In this document: in pieces, positions 16,269 through 31,036 of the stretch
Numbering within the stretch: position 1 is the stretch's first letter
Layout: every line of letters begins with the position of its first letter
Source of the DNA: an uncultured Deefgea sp.
GTDB lineage: Bacteria > Pseudomonadota > Gammaproteobacteria > Burkholderiales > Chitinibacteraceae
Assembly (NCBI RefSeq): GCF_947072475.1
Contig: NZ_CAMTIA010000001.1
Span: 62,001 to 126,000 of the forward strand
Length of the DNA stretch: 64,000 nt
Reading direction: 5' to 3'
Position numbers and translations under genes: made by a program
The notes under the pieces: generated by a model
What the model was told of the DNA's origin: nothing
Databases searched by the model: none
Seen by the model: the letters and a program-made list of their open reading frames with translations, nothing else

Positions 16269-17027
16269 TTAATCGACAATTTGATTCAGATGCTTGGGAT
16301 CAAATTGATCCACGCTGGCTCTTTCTTGGCTGCAGTCTACGCCGAGTTGTTCTAAGCGTTGTAACACCATTTCCAGGCGTTGATCGGTAGTGACTGAATG
16401 ATCAAGTAGTGCATGAATCGCTTTCACCATCGGATCATTCATATCACTGCCCACGCCATAAGCTGAAAAGCCCAATTGCTCAGCTTTTTCGGCGCGTTGT
16501 TGATCGAGCGATTTGTCGACCTTACGCGCTAAATTGGCCACCATCGTCGCGCCCGCTGGCACGTCTTTAATCACCACCGCATTGGGGCCGATTTTGGCAT
16601 CGTCGCCGATGTCAATCGGGCCAATGATTTTGGCGCCAGCGCCAATCACCACGCCTTGACCGAGCGTAGGGTGGCGTTTACCGGGTTTGGAGGCCAGCCC
16701 TAAGCCGCCCAAAGTGATGCCTTGATAGAGCGAGCAATCATCGCCAATGATGGCGTGCTCGCCAATCACCGTACCCATGCCGTGATCGATAAAGACCCGA
16801 CGACCAATGGTTGCACCCGGATGGATTTCGATACCGGTCAGAAAACGCGAAGTGTGCGAGACGATGCGCCCGAGCAGTTTCCAATCGCGGCGCCATAAGC
16901 TATGGGCGATTAAATGCAAAGTGAGCGCATGAAATCCCGGGTAACACGTAATGACTTCCAGTGTTGAACGGGCAGCAGGATCGCGGTCAAAAACCACGCG
17001 GATATTTTCACGCAAACGCTCAAGCAT
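16269..17027 (-). CDS. cysE: Serine O-acetyltransferase CysE
   Basis: 252 residues. A helical N-domain is followed by left-handed beta-helix hexapeptides ([32 protein letters not shown]) containing the catalytic His of [11 protein letters not shown]. The C-terminal extension lacks the usual CysE tail and is longer, as in forms found beside isc genes. It makes O-acetylserine from serine and acetyl-CoA, the carbon skeleton for cysteine, which IscS then consumes. It precedes iscR by 200 bases on the same strand and has its own IscR-like box (17058-17070), tying sulfur supply to Fe-S demand. Confidence 0.94.
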   Translation of the reverse strand: MLERLRENIRVVFDRDPAARSTLEVITCYPGFHALTLHLIAHSLWRRDWKLLGRIVSHTSRFLTGIEIHPGATIGRRVFIDHGMGTVIGEHAIIGDDCSLYQGITLGGLGLASKPGKRHPTLGQGVVIGAGAKIIGPIDIGDDAKIGPNAVVIKDVPAGATMVANLARKVDKSLDQQRAEKAEQLGFSAYGVGSDMNDPMVKAIHALLDHSVTTDQRLEMVLQRLEQLGVDCSQERASVDQFDPKHLNQIVD

Positions 17028-17057
17028 GGGATTGATTTCAATGGGAGCTGAAAAGCT

Positions 17058-17070
17058 GACTATTTTACTC
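17058..17070 (-). promoter_or_regulatory. Candidate IscR box before cysE, next to a TATAAA -10
   Basis: GACTATTTTACTC differs from the core of both iscR boxes (GACTATTTTAGTC) at one base. On the minus strand it lies 31 bases upstream of the cysE ATG and directly after a TATAAA (17078-17073) that could be the -10 element, so binding would block the start site. I see no good -35. Confidence 0.6.
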
Positions 17071-17085
17071 GGTTTTATACCCTAC

Positions 17086-17122
17086 AGCGAGTGCTCTACC
17101 GCCCTTATCGGTAAGACTCGCT
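17086..17122. other. Stem-loop between alpha-glucosidase and cysE
   Basis: AGCGAGT (17086-17092) pairs with ACTCGCT (17116-17122), and inside it TACCG pairs with CGGTA. It follows the alpha-glucosidase stop by about 40 bases. There is no T run, so a weak terminator or REP-like hairpin. Confidence 0.45.
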
Positions 17123-17160
17123 AAGGTTTGTGCTGCAGCAGGCTCAGTAGAGCCCATGCA

Positions 17161-18789
17161 TTACTCAATTTTGCCGAAATAACCGCCCCAAGCTTGCAGC
17201 ACGATGTATTGCTTGACGATGGCGCCGCCCATTAGGCCGTGGCCATCCATGGTGGCGATGTTTTGCCATTGTTTAGGCAGTTTGATGCGGTGTTCGCCAT
17301 CGCTGAGGTTAAACGCGATTAACATTTTTTCGCCATTGCTGCTGCGCTCAAACAGCAAAATCGGCTCAGGCGCGGGCAAAAAGGTGATGTCGCCGAGCAC
17401 TAATAATCGATTTTTCCGTCGCCAAGCGAAAAATCGCCGAGTGAAATTTAAAATTGAATCGCGCGGTTTATCTTGCACATCAACACTGAGTGCTTGCTGC
17501 TCAGGCGAGATCGGCAACCACGGCGTAGTGCCGCTAAAGCCAGCAAAGGGCGCGTCAATATGCCAAGGCATGGGCGTGCGGCAACCATCGCGGCCTTTAA
17601 ATTCGGGCCAGAAGGTCTTGCCATACGGGTCTTGCAATAATTCAAAAGGGATGTCGGCCTCGGGCAGACCCAGCTCGTCGCCTTGATATAAGCACACCGA
17701 ACCGCGCAAGCTGCCCTGCAAGGCAATCATGAGTTTAGAAAATTGCGCGCCGCCGCGGTCTTTGCCCCAGCGCGTGGCAACGCGGGGTACATCGTGATTG
17801 CCCAGCGACCAACACGTCCAGCCGGGGTTGGCCAATGCGGCAAATTGGCTTTCCATAATTTGTACGCGCTGGCGAATATGCGTGGCGCTAAAGGTTTCGG
17901 TGAGTAAATCAAAGCTATACGCTTGATGGAATTTGTCGCCGCCCTCGGTATATTCAGCAATGCGTTTGGGCGAATCATCGTCGCCAATTTCACCGATGCT
18001 GGTGGCGCGATAGCGATTGAGTCGTTTGCGGATTTTTTTTAAAAAAGCCAGATTTTCGGGCTGCGATTTATCGTACAGATGTTGCTGCATACCATAAGGA
18101 TTACTCGCCGCCACACTGGTAGTGTCGGCGACCAGCGCTGGCGGGTTGTTGCGCAGCAGCGCATCATGAAAATGAAAAATACACGCATCAAATCGAAAAC
18201 CGTCCACACCGCGTAGCAACCAAAATTCTAGCTCGGCAAGCAGCGCTTTTTGCACCGCTTTGCAGTGAAAATTGAGATCCGGCTGGCTGCTTAAAAAATT
18301 GTGCAAATAATATTGGCAGCGGCGTGCATCCCACTGCCAAGCGCTACCACCAAACACCGACAGCCAATTATTCGGTGGCGTGCCGTCCGCTTGTGGATCA
18401 GCCCAAACATACCAATCGGCTTTGGCATTGTTTCGTGAACTGCGGCTCTCAATAAACCAAGCGTGTTGATCGGACGTATGCGATAGCACTTGGTCGATGA
18501 TGATTTTGAGCTTGGCTTGGTGCGCCGCTTTAATCAGCGCATCAAAATCGGCTAAGTCGCCAAATAGCGGATCAACCGCGCAATAATCGCTGACATCGTA
18601 GCCAAAATCAGCCATTGGCGATTTAAAAAACGGCGAAATCCACAAGGCATCGACATTGAGCGATTGTAAATACGGTAAACGCTGCAAAATGCCGCGCAAA
18701 TCGCCCACGCCGTCATTATTGCTATCCATAAAACTGCGTGGATAGATTTGATAAATCACCGCGCCACGCCACCAATCGGACTTTTTCAT
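17161..18789 (-). CDS. GH13 alpha-glucosidase (GH13_23-like)
   Basis: 542 residues with a full GH13 barrel. It has the calcium-loop-like DSNNDGVGD near the N-terminus, region I DQVLSHTSDQH (the Ser in place of Asn is typical of GH13_23 enzymes such as XgtA), region II GFRFDACIF with nucleophile D201, region III SIGEIGDD with acid/base E267, and region IV GNHDVPR. No signal peptide, so cytoplasmic. It probably cleaves or transfers alpha-glucosyl units of maltose and short maltodextrins, feeding glucose to or from glycogen. It is divergent from glgB across a 166-base spacer, consistent with shared control. Confidence 0.88.
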   Translation of the reverse strand: MKKSDWWRGAVIYQIYPRSFMDSNNDGVGDLRGILQRLPYLQSLNVDALWISPFFKSPMADFGYDVSDYCAVDPLFGDLADFDALIKAAHQAKLKIIIDQVLSHTSDQHAWFIESRSSRNNAKADWYVWADPQADGTPPNNWLSVFGGSAWQWDARRCQYYLHNFLSSQPDLNFHCKAVQKALLAELEFWLLRGVDGFRFDACIFHFHDALLRNNPPALVADTTSVAASNPYGMQQHLYDKSQPENLAFLKKIRKRLNRYRATSIGEIGDDDSPKRIAEYTEGGDKFHQAYSFDLLTETFSATHIRQRVQIMESQFAALANPGWTCWSLGNHDVPRVATRWGKDRGGAQFSKLMIALQGSLRGSVCLYQGDELGLPEADIPFELLQDPYGKTFWPEFKGRDGCRTPMPWHIDAPFAGFSGTTPWLPISPEQQALSVDVQDKPRDSILNFTRRFFAWRRKNRLLVLGDITFLPAPEPILLFERSSNGEKMLIAFNLSDGEHRIKLPKQWQNIATMDGHGLMGGAIVKQYIVLQAWGGYFGKIE

Positions 18790-18884
18790 GGTTGATATTC
18801 CTTACTGTGTGTCGGCAATATAGAACGGCGCTGTATTTCGTCTTGCGTAAGTTCGTTGCAAACACATAAGATCGATAAGCCCTG

Positions 18885-18900
18885 CTAACTCAGCAGTTAG
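18885..18900. promoter_or_regulatory. Palindrome in the alpha-glucosidase / glgB divergent promoter region
   Basis: CTAACT CAGC AGTTAG is a perfect short inverted repeat in the middle of the spacer between two divergent glycogen genes. It could be an operator. No matching repressor gene is in the window; the call is tentative. Confidence 0.35.
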
Positions 18901-18955
18901 TCTTAGGTTTGACTATAAACAATCATTGCGCAAGCTACCGCCGATCGAGGTTTCG

Positions 18956-21141
18956 ATGATTTCAGTTGATTTAGCCCGCGTTGCCGCCGTTTGTTCTGGT
19001 CAGGAAGCGGACCCATTTTCTTTCTTGGGTATGCATATCGTTGACAACACGGTGCAAGTGCGAGCCTGGCTACCTACGGCGAAGCACTGCAGTTTAATCG
19101 AAAGTAAAACCGGTAAAAAGCTAGCGGATTTTGACTGTATCGATGAGCGCGGTTTTTTTGCTGTGGTTGTGCCACGGCGGGTGCATTGCTTTGCGTATCA
19201 TTTACGCGTGCAATGGCAAGAAGGCCCGCTCGAGATTGAAGACCCATACCGCTTTGCGCCGATTTTAGGCGAAATGGATTTATGGCTCTTGGCCGAAGGC
19301 AATCAATTACGTCCTTACGAGCGATTGGGAACGCATTTTTGTTCGCAAGATGGTGTTGCTGGCGTGAGTTTTGCAGTATGGGCGCCCAATGCGCGGCGGG
19401 TGGCGGTGGTTGGCGATTTTAATTGCTGGGATGGTCGACGCCATGCCATGCGCTTACGCAAAGAATGCGGCGTATGGGAGATTTTCTTGCCGCAAGTGGC
19501 AGCGGGCCAAGCCTACAAATATCAAATTACCGAGCAGCAAGGGCAGGTGGAGTGTAAGGCCGACCCGTATGCTTTTTCAGCCGAATTACGCCCAGCCACG
19601 GCGTCACGAGTAGCGCAATTACCGGCATGGATTGAAGGCACGGCAAGTCGAAAGGCGGCCAATGCCCTCAATGCCCCGATCTCGATTTATGAAGTGCATT
19701 TAGGCTCTTGGCGGCGCCGCCCAGAAGACGCTAATCGCTGGCTCACTTATCGCGAACTCGCTACTGAATTACTCGCCTATGTGCTCGATATGGGCTTTAC
19801 CCATATTGAATTGCTACCGATTAGCGAGCACCCATTTGATGGTTCATGGGGGTATCAGCCGCTAGGTCTTTATGCGCCGACATCCCGATATGGTACCCCT
19901 GATGATTTTCGCTTTATGGTGGCCACGTTCCAAGCCGCTGGCATTGGGGTGATTTTAGATTGGGTGCCGGGGCATTTTCCGGCGGATCGGCATGGTTTGG
20001 CGCAATTTGATGGCACGCCTTTGTACGAGCATAGCGATCCACGTGAAGGCTTTCATCCCGATTGGAATACGCTGATTTACAACTTTGGCCGCAATGAAGT
20101 ACGCAATTTTTTGATCGGTAATGCACTGTATTGGCTGGAACGCTACGGCATTGATGGGCTGCGAGTGGATGCGGTGGCCTCGATGCTGTACCGCGATTAT
20201 TCGCGCAAAGACGGGGAATGGATTCCCAACCAATTTGGTGGCCGAGAAAACCTTGAGGCGATTGATTTTTTACGCCGGATGAATGAAGTGGTTGGCGTTG
20301 AGCGGCCATCAGCGGTGACTTTGGCCGAGGAATCAACGTCATTTCCTGCGGTATCGCGCCCACCAGCGATGGGCGGTTTGGGCTTTCATTACAAATGGAA
20401 TATGGGTTGGATGAACGACACGCTGTCGTATATGCAAGAAGACCCGATTAACCGTCAATATCATCATCACAAAATGACGTTTGGTTTGGTGTACGCCTTT
20501 ACCGAGAACTTTGTGTTGCCTTTGTCGCACGATGAAGTGGTGCATGGTAAGGGCTCGCTATTGAGCAAAATGCCGGGGGATGACTGGCAAAAATTTGCCA
20601 ACTTGCGCGCGTATTACGCCTTTATGTGGGGTCATCCAGGGAAAAAATTACTGTTTATGGGTTGCGAGCTGGCGCAAGTGGCGGAGTGGCAACACGAAAC
20701 GAGTTTGGATTGGCATTTGCTGGATGCCGAGCACGGCCATCATCGTGGCGTTCAGCAATTGGTGAAGGATTTAAACCGCACTTACCGCAGCCAAGCCGCG
20801 CTGTATCAGCTCGATTTTGAACCGCGTGGTTTTGAGTGGATTGCGCATGATGAGGGCGAGCAATCGATTTTTAGTTTTATTCGCCACGGCGATGTGGCCG
20901 ATGAGTTTGTGCTGGTGGTGAGTAATTTCACGCCAGTGCCCAGACATGGTTATCGCCTTGGCGTGCCCAAAGCGGGTTTTTACCAAGAAATACTCAATAG
21001 CGATTCGTATTTTTATGGTGGCAGTAATCTGGGGAATGTGCTGCTCTTAAGTGAGGGTATTTCAGCGCATGGCAGGATGAATTCTATCTGCATGACGATA
21101 CCCCCATTAGCAACGCTGTATTTACGCTGGAGTGAAACCGC

Positions 21142-21148
<7 letters not shown>
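18956..21148 (+). CDS. glgB: 1,4-alpha-glucan branching enzyme GlgB
   Basis: 730 residues (E. coli 728). Two N-terminal carbohydrate/early-set modules are followed by the GH13_9 barrel with nucleophile D405 ([18 protein letters not shown]) and acid/base E458 ([10 protein letters not shown]), both at the E. coli numbers, and a C-terminal all-beta domain. It cuts alpha-1,4 chains and re-attaches them as alpha-1,6 branches in glycogen. The ATG at 18956 has GAGG 6 bases before it; earlier frames start with non-standard codons. Its last 7 bases overlap glgX, showing tight coupling. Confidence 0.97.
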
Positions 21149-24838
<3,690 letters not shown>

Positions 24839-24926
24839 GCGGATACGTTTTACGGACTGATGTTTGGGGTGCCTGCAGGCAGGTGCTTCAAACTGCGCAG
24901 CGCCTCAATAATACGGAGCAAGACCC

Positions 24927-26201
24927 ATGGAAATGCAATTGATAGATAAAGCCACTTTAGCGCGTCAATTACCTAGCCGTGCGGTGGCGCTGGTGTTGGC
25001 GGGAGGGCGTGGTTCTCGGCTTAAGCAATTGACCGATCATCGCGCCAAGCCCGGGGTTTATTTTGGCGGCAAGTTTCGCATTATTGATTTTGCTTTATCC
25101 AATTGCATTAATTCGGGTGTGCGCCGAATTGGCGTGATTACGCAATATAAATCGCATTCTTTAATGCGTCATTTGCAGCGCGGCTGGTCTTTTTTACGTA
25201 ATGAAATGAATGAATTTGTCGATGTGCTGCCCGCGCAGCAGCGGGTGGACGAAGCGCATTGGTATCGCGGCACCGCCGATGCGATTTATCAAAATTTGGA
25301 TATTTTGCGCACCTATCGTTCGGAATACGTGGTGATTTTAGCGGGTGATCACATTTATAAAATGGATTACTCACGCATGCTGGTGGACCATGTCTTGCTC
25401 GGCGCTGAAGTCACCGTCGCTTGTATCGAAGTGCCACGCGCCGAGGCGAGTGCTTTTGGCGTGATGGCGGTTGATGAGTCGCGAAAAATCATTGATTTCA
25501 TCGAAAAACCCGAGTCACCACCGGCGATGCCGGGCAATGACAATGTCTCTTTGGCCTCAATGGGCGTGTATATTTTTAATACCCCGTATTTAGAGCGCTT
25601 ACTTGAAGAAGATATTGTGCTCGCTGGTTCTAGCCATGATTTTGGCAAAGATTTAATTCCCAAATGTGTTTTAGAAGGCAAGGCGTTTGCGCATCCGTTT
25701 AGCCTGTCGTGCGTGATGACCGAGTCCAGCGGTGAGCCGTATTGGCGCGACGTCGGTACCGTGGACGCGTATTGGGCGGCTAATTTAGATTTGGCTTCGG
25801 TCACGCCAGAACTCGATGTGTATGACACCAATTGGCCGATCTGGACGCTGCAAGAGCAATTGCCGCCGGCCAAATTTGTGCAAGATCGCAATGGCAGCCA
25901 CGGCATGACGCTCAATTCTTTGGTTGCGGGCGGCTGTATTGTTTCGGGCTCGCTGGTGATTAATTCGGTGCTGTTTTCGCAAGTACGAATTCATTCATTT
26001 TGCACCATTGATTCAACAGTGATTTTGCCGCAAGTGGTGATTGGCCGCGGCTCGCGCATTCGGCGCTGCATTATTGACCGTGCCTGCGAAATCCCCGAAA
26101 ACACCATTATTGGCGAAAACGCCGAAGACGACGAGCGCCGCTTTCACCGCACCGAAACCGGCGTCGTTTTGGTGACGCGGGATATGCTGGCTAAGTTGTA
26201 G
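24927..26201 (+). CDS. glgC: Glucose-1-phosphate adenylyltransferase GlgC
   Basis: 424 residues (E. coli 431). Nucleotidyltransferase signature [19 protein letters not shown], the allosteric-type [19 protein letters not shown], the sugar-phosphate site IEKP and a C-terminal left-handed beta-helix. It makes ADP-glucose, the committed step of bacterial glycogen synthesis, normally controlled by glycolytic intermediates. The ATG at 24927 has GGAG 9 bases upstream. The stop codon at 26199-26201 runs directly into the G-rich repeat. Confidence 0.97.
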   Translation: MEMQLIDKATLARQLPSRAVALVLAGGRGSRLKQLTDHRAKPGVYFGGKFRIIDFALSNCINSGVRRIGVITQYKSHSLMRHLQRGWSFLRNEMNEFVDVLPAQQRVDEAHWYRGTADAIYQNLDILRTYRSEYVVILAGDHIYKMDYSRMLVDHVLLGAEVTVACIEVPRAEASAFGVMAVDESRKIIDFIEKPESPPAMPGNDNVSLASMGVYIFNTPYLERLLEEDIVLAGSSHDFGKDLIPKCVLEGKAFAHPFSLSCVMTESSGEPYWRDVGTVDAYWAANLDLASVTPELDVYDTNWPIWTLQEQLPPAKFVQDRNGSHGMTLNSLVAGGCIVSGSLVINSVLFSQVRIHSFCTIDSTVILPQVVIGRGSRIRRCIIDRACEIPENTIIGENAEDDERRFHRTETGVVLVTRDMLAKL

Positions 26202-26315
26202 GGAGTGGGGAGTGGGGAATAGGGAATAGGGAATAGGGAAATGGAGTATTTTTCCAAATCACCAATCCCAAATCCCAGATCTCAGATCTCAGATCTCAGA
26301 TCTCAGATTCCAGTC
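26201..26315. repeat. GGGGAGT element with CAGATCT heptamer array, glgC-glgA gap
   Basis: 26201-26240 is the G-rich arm (GGGAGTGGGGAGTGGGGAAT, then three GAATAGG units). 26259-26280 is a degenerate C-rich arm (CCAATCCCAAATCCCAG). It merges into four perfect CAGATCT heptamers and one CAGATTC (from 26277), a tandem array with self-complementary AGATCT units. Copy number is likely variable. No gene is seen. Confidence 0.7.
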
Positions 26316-26356
26316 CTTCAAGCGCCAACGATTAACTTTCGACAAGGTTTTAAATC

Positions 26357-27790
26357 ATGCGAGTGCTTCATGTTTGTGCCGAAATGTTTCCATTACTTAA
26401 AACCGGTGGTTTGGCGGATGTCTCGGGGGCGCTGCCTTTGGCTTTAGCGCCTCTGGCTTGCGATGTTCGGGTGTTATTGCCGGGTTTTCCATCGATAGTG
26501 GCGGGCTTAACGGCGGTGAGTGATGTCGCCACGTTGGAGACGTTTGCTGGCAAGGTCTGTTTGAAATTTGGCCGCACACCCGATGATATTGGGGTGTATG
26601 TCATCGACGCGCCGCATTTATACGCTCGTGGCGGTAATCCGTATCAAGATGGCAATCATCATCCGTATCCGGATAATCATCTGCGGTTTGCGCTACTGGG
26701 CTGGGTGGCAACGCGCATTGCCGAAGGGATCGATACCTATTGGCGACCCGCCATTGTGCATGCGCATGACTGGCATGCTGGTTTAGTGCCAGCGTATTTG
26801 GCTGCGGCGGGGCGTCCGGCCCAAAGCGTGTTTACGATTCATAATTTAGCGTATCAGGGGATTTTTCCTGCCAATCAATTTGCGCAACTTGAGCTACCCG
26901 CGCATTTTTTTGCATTAAATGGTCTGGAATTTCATGGGCAACTGTCGTTTATGAAAGCCGGTATTTATTACGCCGACCGCATCACGACGGTATCGCCAAC
27001 GTACGCCCAAGAAATTAGCACACCAGAGCAAGGCTGCGGCTTAGACGGCTTATTGCGCGCGCGGCAAGACGTGTTGTCGGGCATTTTAAATGGCGTGGAT
27101 GAGGCGGTTTGGCATCCGGCCAATGACGCCTTGATTGCCGCGAGCTATAGCGCGGATAAATTAGCCGGCAAAGCTAAGTGTAAAGCAGCATTGCAGGCGA
27201 TGATGGGTTTAGAAAACGCCACAGAAAAACCATTATTTGCCGTGGTAAGTCGTTTAACCGAGCAAAAAGGCTTGCACTTGGTGTTAGCTGCGCTCAATGA
27301 AATCACCGATCGCGGTGGACAGTTTGTGTTGCTGGGCAGTGGCGATGCGGCAATGGAAGCGGCTTTTGTCGCCGCTGCCGCTGACAATCCGCTGCAAGTA
27401 GCGGTCAAAATCGGTTACGACGAAGCGTTTTCGCATCAAATCATGGCCGGTAGCGACGTGATGATGGTGCCAAGTCGCTTTGAGCCATGCGGCTTAACGC
27501 AGTTATACGGCTTGAAATACGGCGCGCTACCCTTGGTGCGCCGGGTGGGGGGCTTGGCCGACACGGTGCTGGATTGTTCTTTAGAAAATTTAGAGGACGG
27601 TATTGCCACCGGCGCGGTATTTAATGGCTTCTCCAAAGAAGAACTCACCCAGGGTATTCGCCGCATTTTTGCTTTGTGGGCTAGACCTAAAGATTGGAAA
27701 GCGGTGCGGCAAGAAGCAATGCGTACTGACTTTGGCTGGCATAGCGCAGCCTTGCAATACCACGACTTGTATCGCAGCTTAGGCGCTTAA
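26357..27790 (+). CDS. glgA: Glycogen synthase GlgA
   Basis: 477 residues, as in E. coli. GT5 family with the ADP-glucose-binding [13 protein letters not shown] near the N-terminus, HDWHAGL, and the C-terminal catalytic stretch [20 protein letters not shown] with the conserved glutamates. It adds glucose from ADP-glucose to the growing alpha-1,4 chain. AAGG lies 10 bases before the ATG. The 155-base gap from glgC carries the heptamer and GGGGAGT repeats, so glgA and glgP might be expressed differently from glgBX-pgm-glgC. Confidence 0.97.
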   Translation: MRVLHVCAEMFPLLKTGGLADVSGALPLALAPLACDVRVLLPGFPSIVAGLTAVSDVATLETFAGKVCLKFGRTPDDIGVYVIDAPHLYARGGNPYQDGNHHPYPDNHLRFALLGWVATRIAEGIDTYWRPAIVHAHDWHAGLVPAYLAAAGRPAQSVFTIHNLAYQGIFPANQFAQLELPAHFFALNGLEFHGQLSFMKAGIYYADRITTVSPTYAQEISTPEQGCGLDGLLRARQDVLSGILNGVDEAVWHPANDALIAASYSADKLAGKAKCKAALQAMMGLENATEKPLFAVVSRLTEQKGLHLVLAALNEITDRGGQFVLLGSGDAAMEAAFVAAAADNPLQVAVKIGYDEAFSHQIMAGSDVMMVPSRFEPCGLTQLYGLKYGALPLVRRVGGLADTVLDCSLENLEDGIATGAVFNGFSKEELTQGIRRIFALWARPKDWKAVRQEAMRTDFGWHSAALQYHDLYRSLGA

Positions 27791-27849
27791 TTGTTCGTTC
27801 AAAACCGATGGCGCGGCTTTGCCATTGCATTTGTTTGGGAGTGTTGCTG

Positions 27850-30303
27850 ATGAATTTGCCTTTCCAGTATGACTCGGCAGAATTGCAGGATGCCGAGCTA
27901 ATGAAAAAAGCCATTGCCAATAAATTAATGTACTCCATTGGCAAAGACCCACGTGCTGCGCAGCCCAAAGACTGGATGGAGGCAACGTTTTTAGCGGTGC
28001 GTGATCAAATGGTCGAGCGCTGGATGGAAACTACCCGAGCGCAATATTCGCAAGACTTAAAGCGGGTGTATTACTTATCGATGGAGTTTTTGATTGGCCG
28101 CGCCTTATCCAATGCCTTATTGGCGCTGGATATGGAAGACGTGGTGCGAACGGCACTCGATGAAATGGGCGTTGATTACGATGAATTAGTCGGCTTAGAG
28201 CCCGATGCGGCTTTGGGCAATGGCGGCTTAGGGCGTTTGGCGGCGTGTTTTCTAGATTCGATGGCGACCTTGGGTATTCCGGGTATGGGCTACGGCATTC
28301 GCTATCAATTTGGCATGTTTAAGCAGCGTATTATTGAAGGCCGCCAAGTTGAAGTACCGGATACTTGGTTGGGATCGGTCAATATTGTTGATTTTCCGCG
28401 CGATGAAGTGTGCTATCGCGTGCGTTTTGGCGGGCGACTCGAGCAAGAAGGCGCGAGTGTGCGCTGGCTTGATAGCCAGCACGATGTTTTGGCGGTAGCG
28501 CACGATATTATTATTCCGGGTTTTGCCACTAAATCGACCAATACCTTGCGGCTGTGGACGGCGCGCTCGACGCGTGAAATTAATTTATCTAAGTTTAATC
28601 AGGGCGATTATTTCTCGGCAGTAGAAGAGAAAAATCTCTCTGAAAACGTATCTCGAGTGTTATATCCCGATGATTCCACCTTAGTCGGTAAAGAATTGCG
28701 TTTACGCCAAGAGTATTTTTTTGTTGCGGCCAGTTTGCAAGATATTATTCATCGCTATTTAACTAGCCATGAAAATTTGGATCATTTGGCCGATAAAGTG
28801 GCGATTCATTTAAATGATACTCATCCGGTGTTGGCGATTCCGGAATTAATGCGCTTATTGATTGATGATTATCATTATGAATGGCGAGAAGCTTGGGCCA
28901 TTACCGGTAAGGTATTTAGCTATACCAATCATACTTTAATGTCTGAAGCATTAGAGACGTGGGAAGTGAATATGTTGGGGCGATTATTACCTCGGCATTT
29001 AAAAATCATTTTTGATTTAAATGAGGCTTTTTTAAAAGAAGTCGCTTTGATGATCCCGAATGATTTTGATTTTTTACGTCGCGTGTCGTTAATCGACGAG
29101 CATGGCGAGAGAAAAGTCAGAATGGCGTATTTGGCGGTGATTGCTAGCCATCAAGTGAATGGTGTTTCGGCACTGCACTCCGCGCTGATGGTGGAATCTA
29201 TTTTTGCTGATTTTGCCCGTTTGTATCCAGATCGATTTACCAATGTGACTAATGGTGTGACACCGCGCCGTTGGTTGGCTTTGGCCAATCCTGAATTATC
29301 GCATTTAATCGATAAAACCATAGGCCAAACTTGGCGGGTGAATTTAAATGAACTGGTTGAACTCAAAGCCCACGCCGATTATCCCCTATTTGTGGCTGAG
29401 TTTCGCGCGGCTAAATTAGCCAATAAAAAACGCTTAGCCATGTATGTGGCGCGTACTTTAGGCGGCGTGATTAATCCAAATGCTTTATTTGATGTGCAGG
29501 TTAAACGAATCCATGAATACAAACGGCAATTACTCAATGTATTGCATGTGATTACGCGATATAAGCAAATCTTGGCCGAGCCCGATAAAAAATGGCAACC
29601 GCGCGTGGTGATTTTTGCTGGTAAAGCAGCGTCGGCCTACCATATGGCCAAATTGATTATTCAACTCATTAATGATATTGGGATTAAAATTAATAATGAT
29701 GAGCGAATTGGTGATCGATTAAAGGTGGTGTTTTTACCCAATTACAGCGTGAGTTTGGCCGAAATGATTATTCCGGCTGCCGATTTATCCGAGCAAATCT
29801 CCACTGCCGGCACTGAAGCTTCGGGCACCGGCAATATGAAATTTGCCCTTAATGGCGCATTAACCATTGGCACATTGGATGGTGCCAATGTGGAAATGCA
29901 AGAGGCGATTGGTGGCGATAATCTATTTATCTTTGGCCATACCAGCGAAGAAGTTAGCGCATTACGCCGCGATGGCTACAATCCGCGCAGCATTTATGAA
30001 AGCAATAAAGCACTACGCGATACGCTTAATATGTTGGCGTCGGGTTTTTTTAGCCCGACTGAGCCAGAACGCTATCGAGTGATTTTTGATACCTTGGTCA
30101 ATTGGGGCGATCATTATCAATTATTGGCCGATTTTGAAGCCTATGTCGCCATGCAGGCCAAAGTGGATGCGCTATTTGCTAAGCCCGATCTTTGGGCGCG
30201 AAAAGCCATTTTAAATGTGGCGGCAATGGGGTATTTTTCATCGGATCGAACGATTCAAGAATACGCTGATCGGATTTGGCATACGCAGGCGGTCAAGCTT
30301 TAA
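27850..30303 (+). CDS. glgP: Glycogen/maltodextrin phosphorylase
   Basis: 817 residues (E. coli GlgP 815). GT35 family: the N-terminal [15 protein letters not shown] glucan site, and the PLP region [27 protein letters not shown] with its Schiff-base lysine. It releases glucose-1-phosphate from glycogen chain ends. The ATG at 27850 is preceded by GGGAG; an upstream in-frame start at 27808 adds 14 residues not found in the family. It is last in the glycogen operon, 59 bases after glgA. It could be called malP, but context favours glgP. Confidence 0.95.
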   Translation: MNLPFQYDSAELQDAELMKKAIANKLMYSIGKDPRAAQPKDWMEATFLAVRDQMVERWMETTRAQYSQDLKRVYYLSMEFLIGRALSNALLALDMEDVVRTALDEMGVDYDELVGLEPDAALGNGGLGRLAACFLDSMATLGIPGMGYGIRYQFGMFKQRIIEGRQVEVPDTWLGSVNIVDFPRDEVCYRVRFGGRLEQEGASVRWLDSQHDVLAVAHDIIIPGFATKSTNTLRLWTARSTREINLSKFNQGDYFSAVEEKNLSENVSRVLYPDDSTLVGKELRLRQEYFFVAASLQDIIHRYLTSHENLDHLADKVAIHLNDTHPVLAIPELMRLLIDDYHYEWREAWAITGKVFSYTNHTLMSEALETWEVNMLGRLLPRHLKIIFDLNEAFLKEVALMIPNDFDFLRRVSLIDEHGERKVRMAYLAVIASHQVNGVSALHSALMVESIFADFARLYPDRFTNVTNGVTPRRWLALANPELSHLIDKTIGQTWRVNLNELVELKAHADYPLFVAEFRAAKLANKKRLAMYVARTLGGVINPNALFDVQVKRIHEYKRQLLNVLHVITRYKQILAEPDKKWQPRVVIFAGKAASAYHMAKLIIQLINDIGIKINNDERIGDRLKVVFLPNYSVSLAEMIIPAADLSEQISTAGTEASGTGNMKFALNGALTIGTLDGANVEMQEAIGGDNLFIFGHTSEEVSALRRDGYNPRSIYESNKALRDTLNMLASGFFSPTEPERYRVIFDTLVNWGDHYQLLADFEAYVAMQAKVDALFAKPDLWARKAILNVAAMGYFSSDRTIQEYADRIWHTQAVKL

Positions 30304-30386
30304 GCACTCATAAGCTGTTTTATGGCAAAGTCAGGTAAGGCTGACAGCCAACTTTTGCTTCATGACTTACAAAACGCGTTAAACTG

Positions 30387-30411
30387 GGCGGCCGCAAGGT
30401 CGCCTTTTTTT
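30387..30411 (+). terminator. Terminator after the glycogen operon
   Basis: GGCGGCC GCAA GGTCGCC (one mismatch in a 7-bp stem) followed by seven Ts. It lies 83 bases after glgP and just before the Nudix gene, separating the two. Confidence 0.8.
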
Positions 30412-30424
30412 ATGGATCCATATC

Positions 30425-30973
30425 ATGTCAGCAGATCGCCATTTAATCGAAGAAACGCTCTCTAGCCAGCCTTTATTTAAAGGCAAATTGCTCAATGCTT
30501 TTTGCGATACCGTGCGTTTACCCGACGGCAGCACCGCAACGCGCGAATACATCAAGCATCCGGGCGCGGTGATGGTGATTCCACAATTGGCCGATGGCCG
30601 ATTATTGCTTGAGCGGCAATTTCGTTATCCATTAGATCGGGTGTTTATCGAGTTTCCGGCCGGTAAACTCGACGCTGGCGAAGATCCTTTGGCTTGCGCG
30701 CAGCGTGAATTATTAGAAGAAACCGGTTATAGCGCGGCGTCTTGGGAATATCTGGGGGTGATTCACCCGATTATTTCGTATACCGACGAAGAAATTAAAT
30801 TGTATTTGGCACGAGACTTAACCGCCGGTGAGCGCCAACTCGATGACGGTGAGTTTTTAGAAAGCATTACGATGAGTATGCCTGAGCTGATTGCAGGCGT
30901 ACTCGATGGCCGCATTACCGATGCCAAAACCATTGCAGGCGTATTTTGGGCGCAGCAAAAAGGCTTGGTCTAG
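30425..30973 (+). CDS. nudF: ADP-ribose / ADP-sugar pyrophosphatase (Nudix, NudF type)
   Basis: 182 residues with a complete Nudix box, G-KLDAG-E-DPLACAQ-RELLEETGY (GX5EX7REUXEEXGU), following FPAG. It has the long N-terminal beta strand of NudF-type enzymes and the loop LGVIHPIISYTDEEI. Such enzymes split ADP-ribose, and relatives split ADP-glucose. Lying directly after a glycogen operon it could lower ADP-glucose and so restrain synthesis (inference). The start ATG lies only 14 bases after the terminator, so its promoter must overlap the end of glgP. Confidence 0.85.
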   Translation: MSADRHLIEETLSSQPLFKGKLLNAFCDTVRLPDGSTATREYIKHPGAVMVIPQLADGRLLLERQFRYPLDRVFIEFPAGKLDAGEDPLACAQRELLEETGYSAASWEYLGVIHPIISYTDEEIKLYLARDLTAGERQLDDGEFLESITMSMPELIAGVLDGRITDAKTIAGVFWAQQKGLV

Positions 30974-31036
30974 GCCCTGTCGACGTTTTGCCGCCGATCT
31001 ATAAAAGCATGGCCATTGGGCGCGCTCGCTTGGGGC

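Noticed and set aside
26277-26313. CAGATCT array as a CRISPR or iteron origin
   Set aside because: Units are only 7 bases with no spacers, and no cas, rep or DnaA-box context is present.
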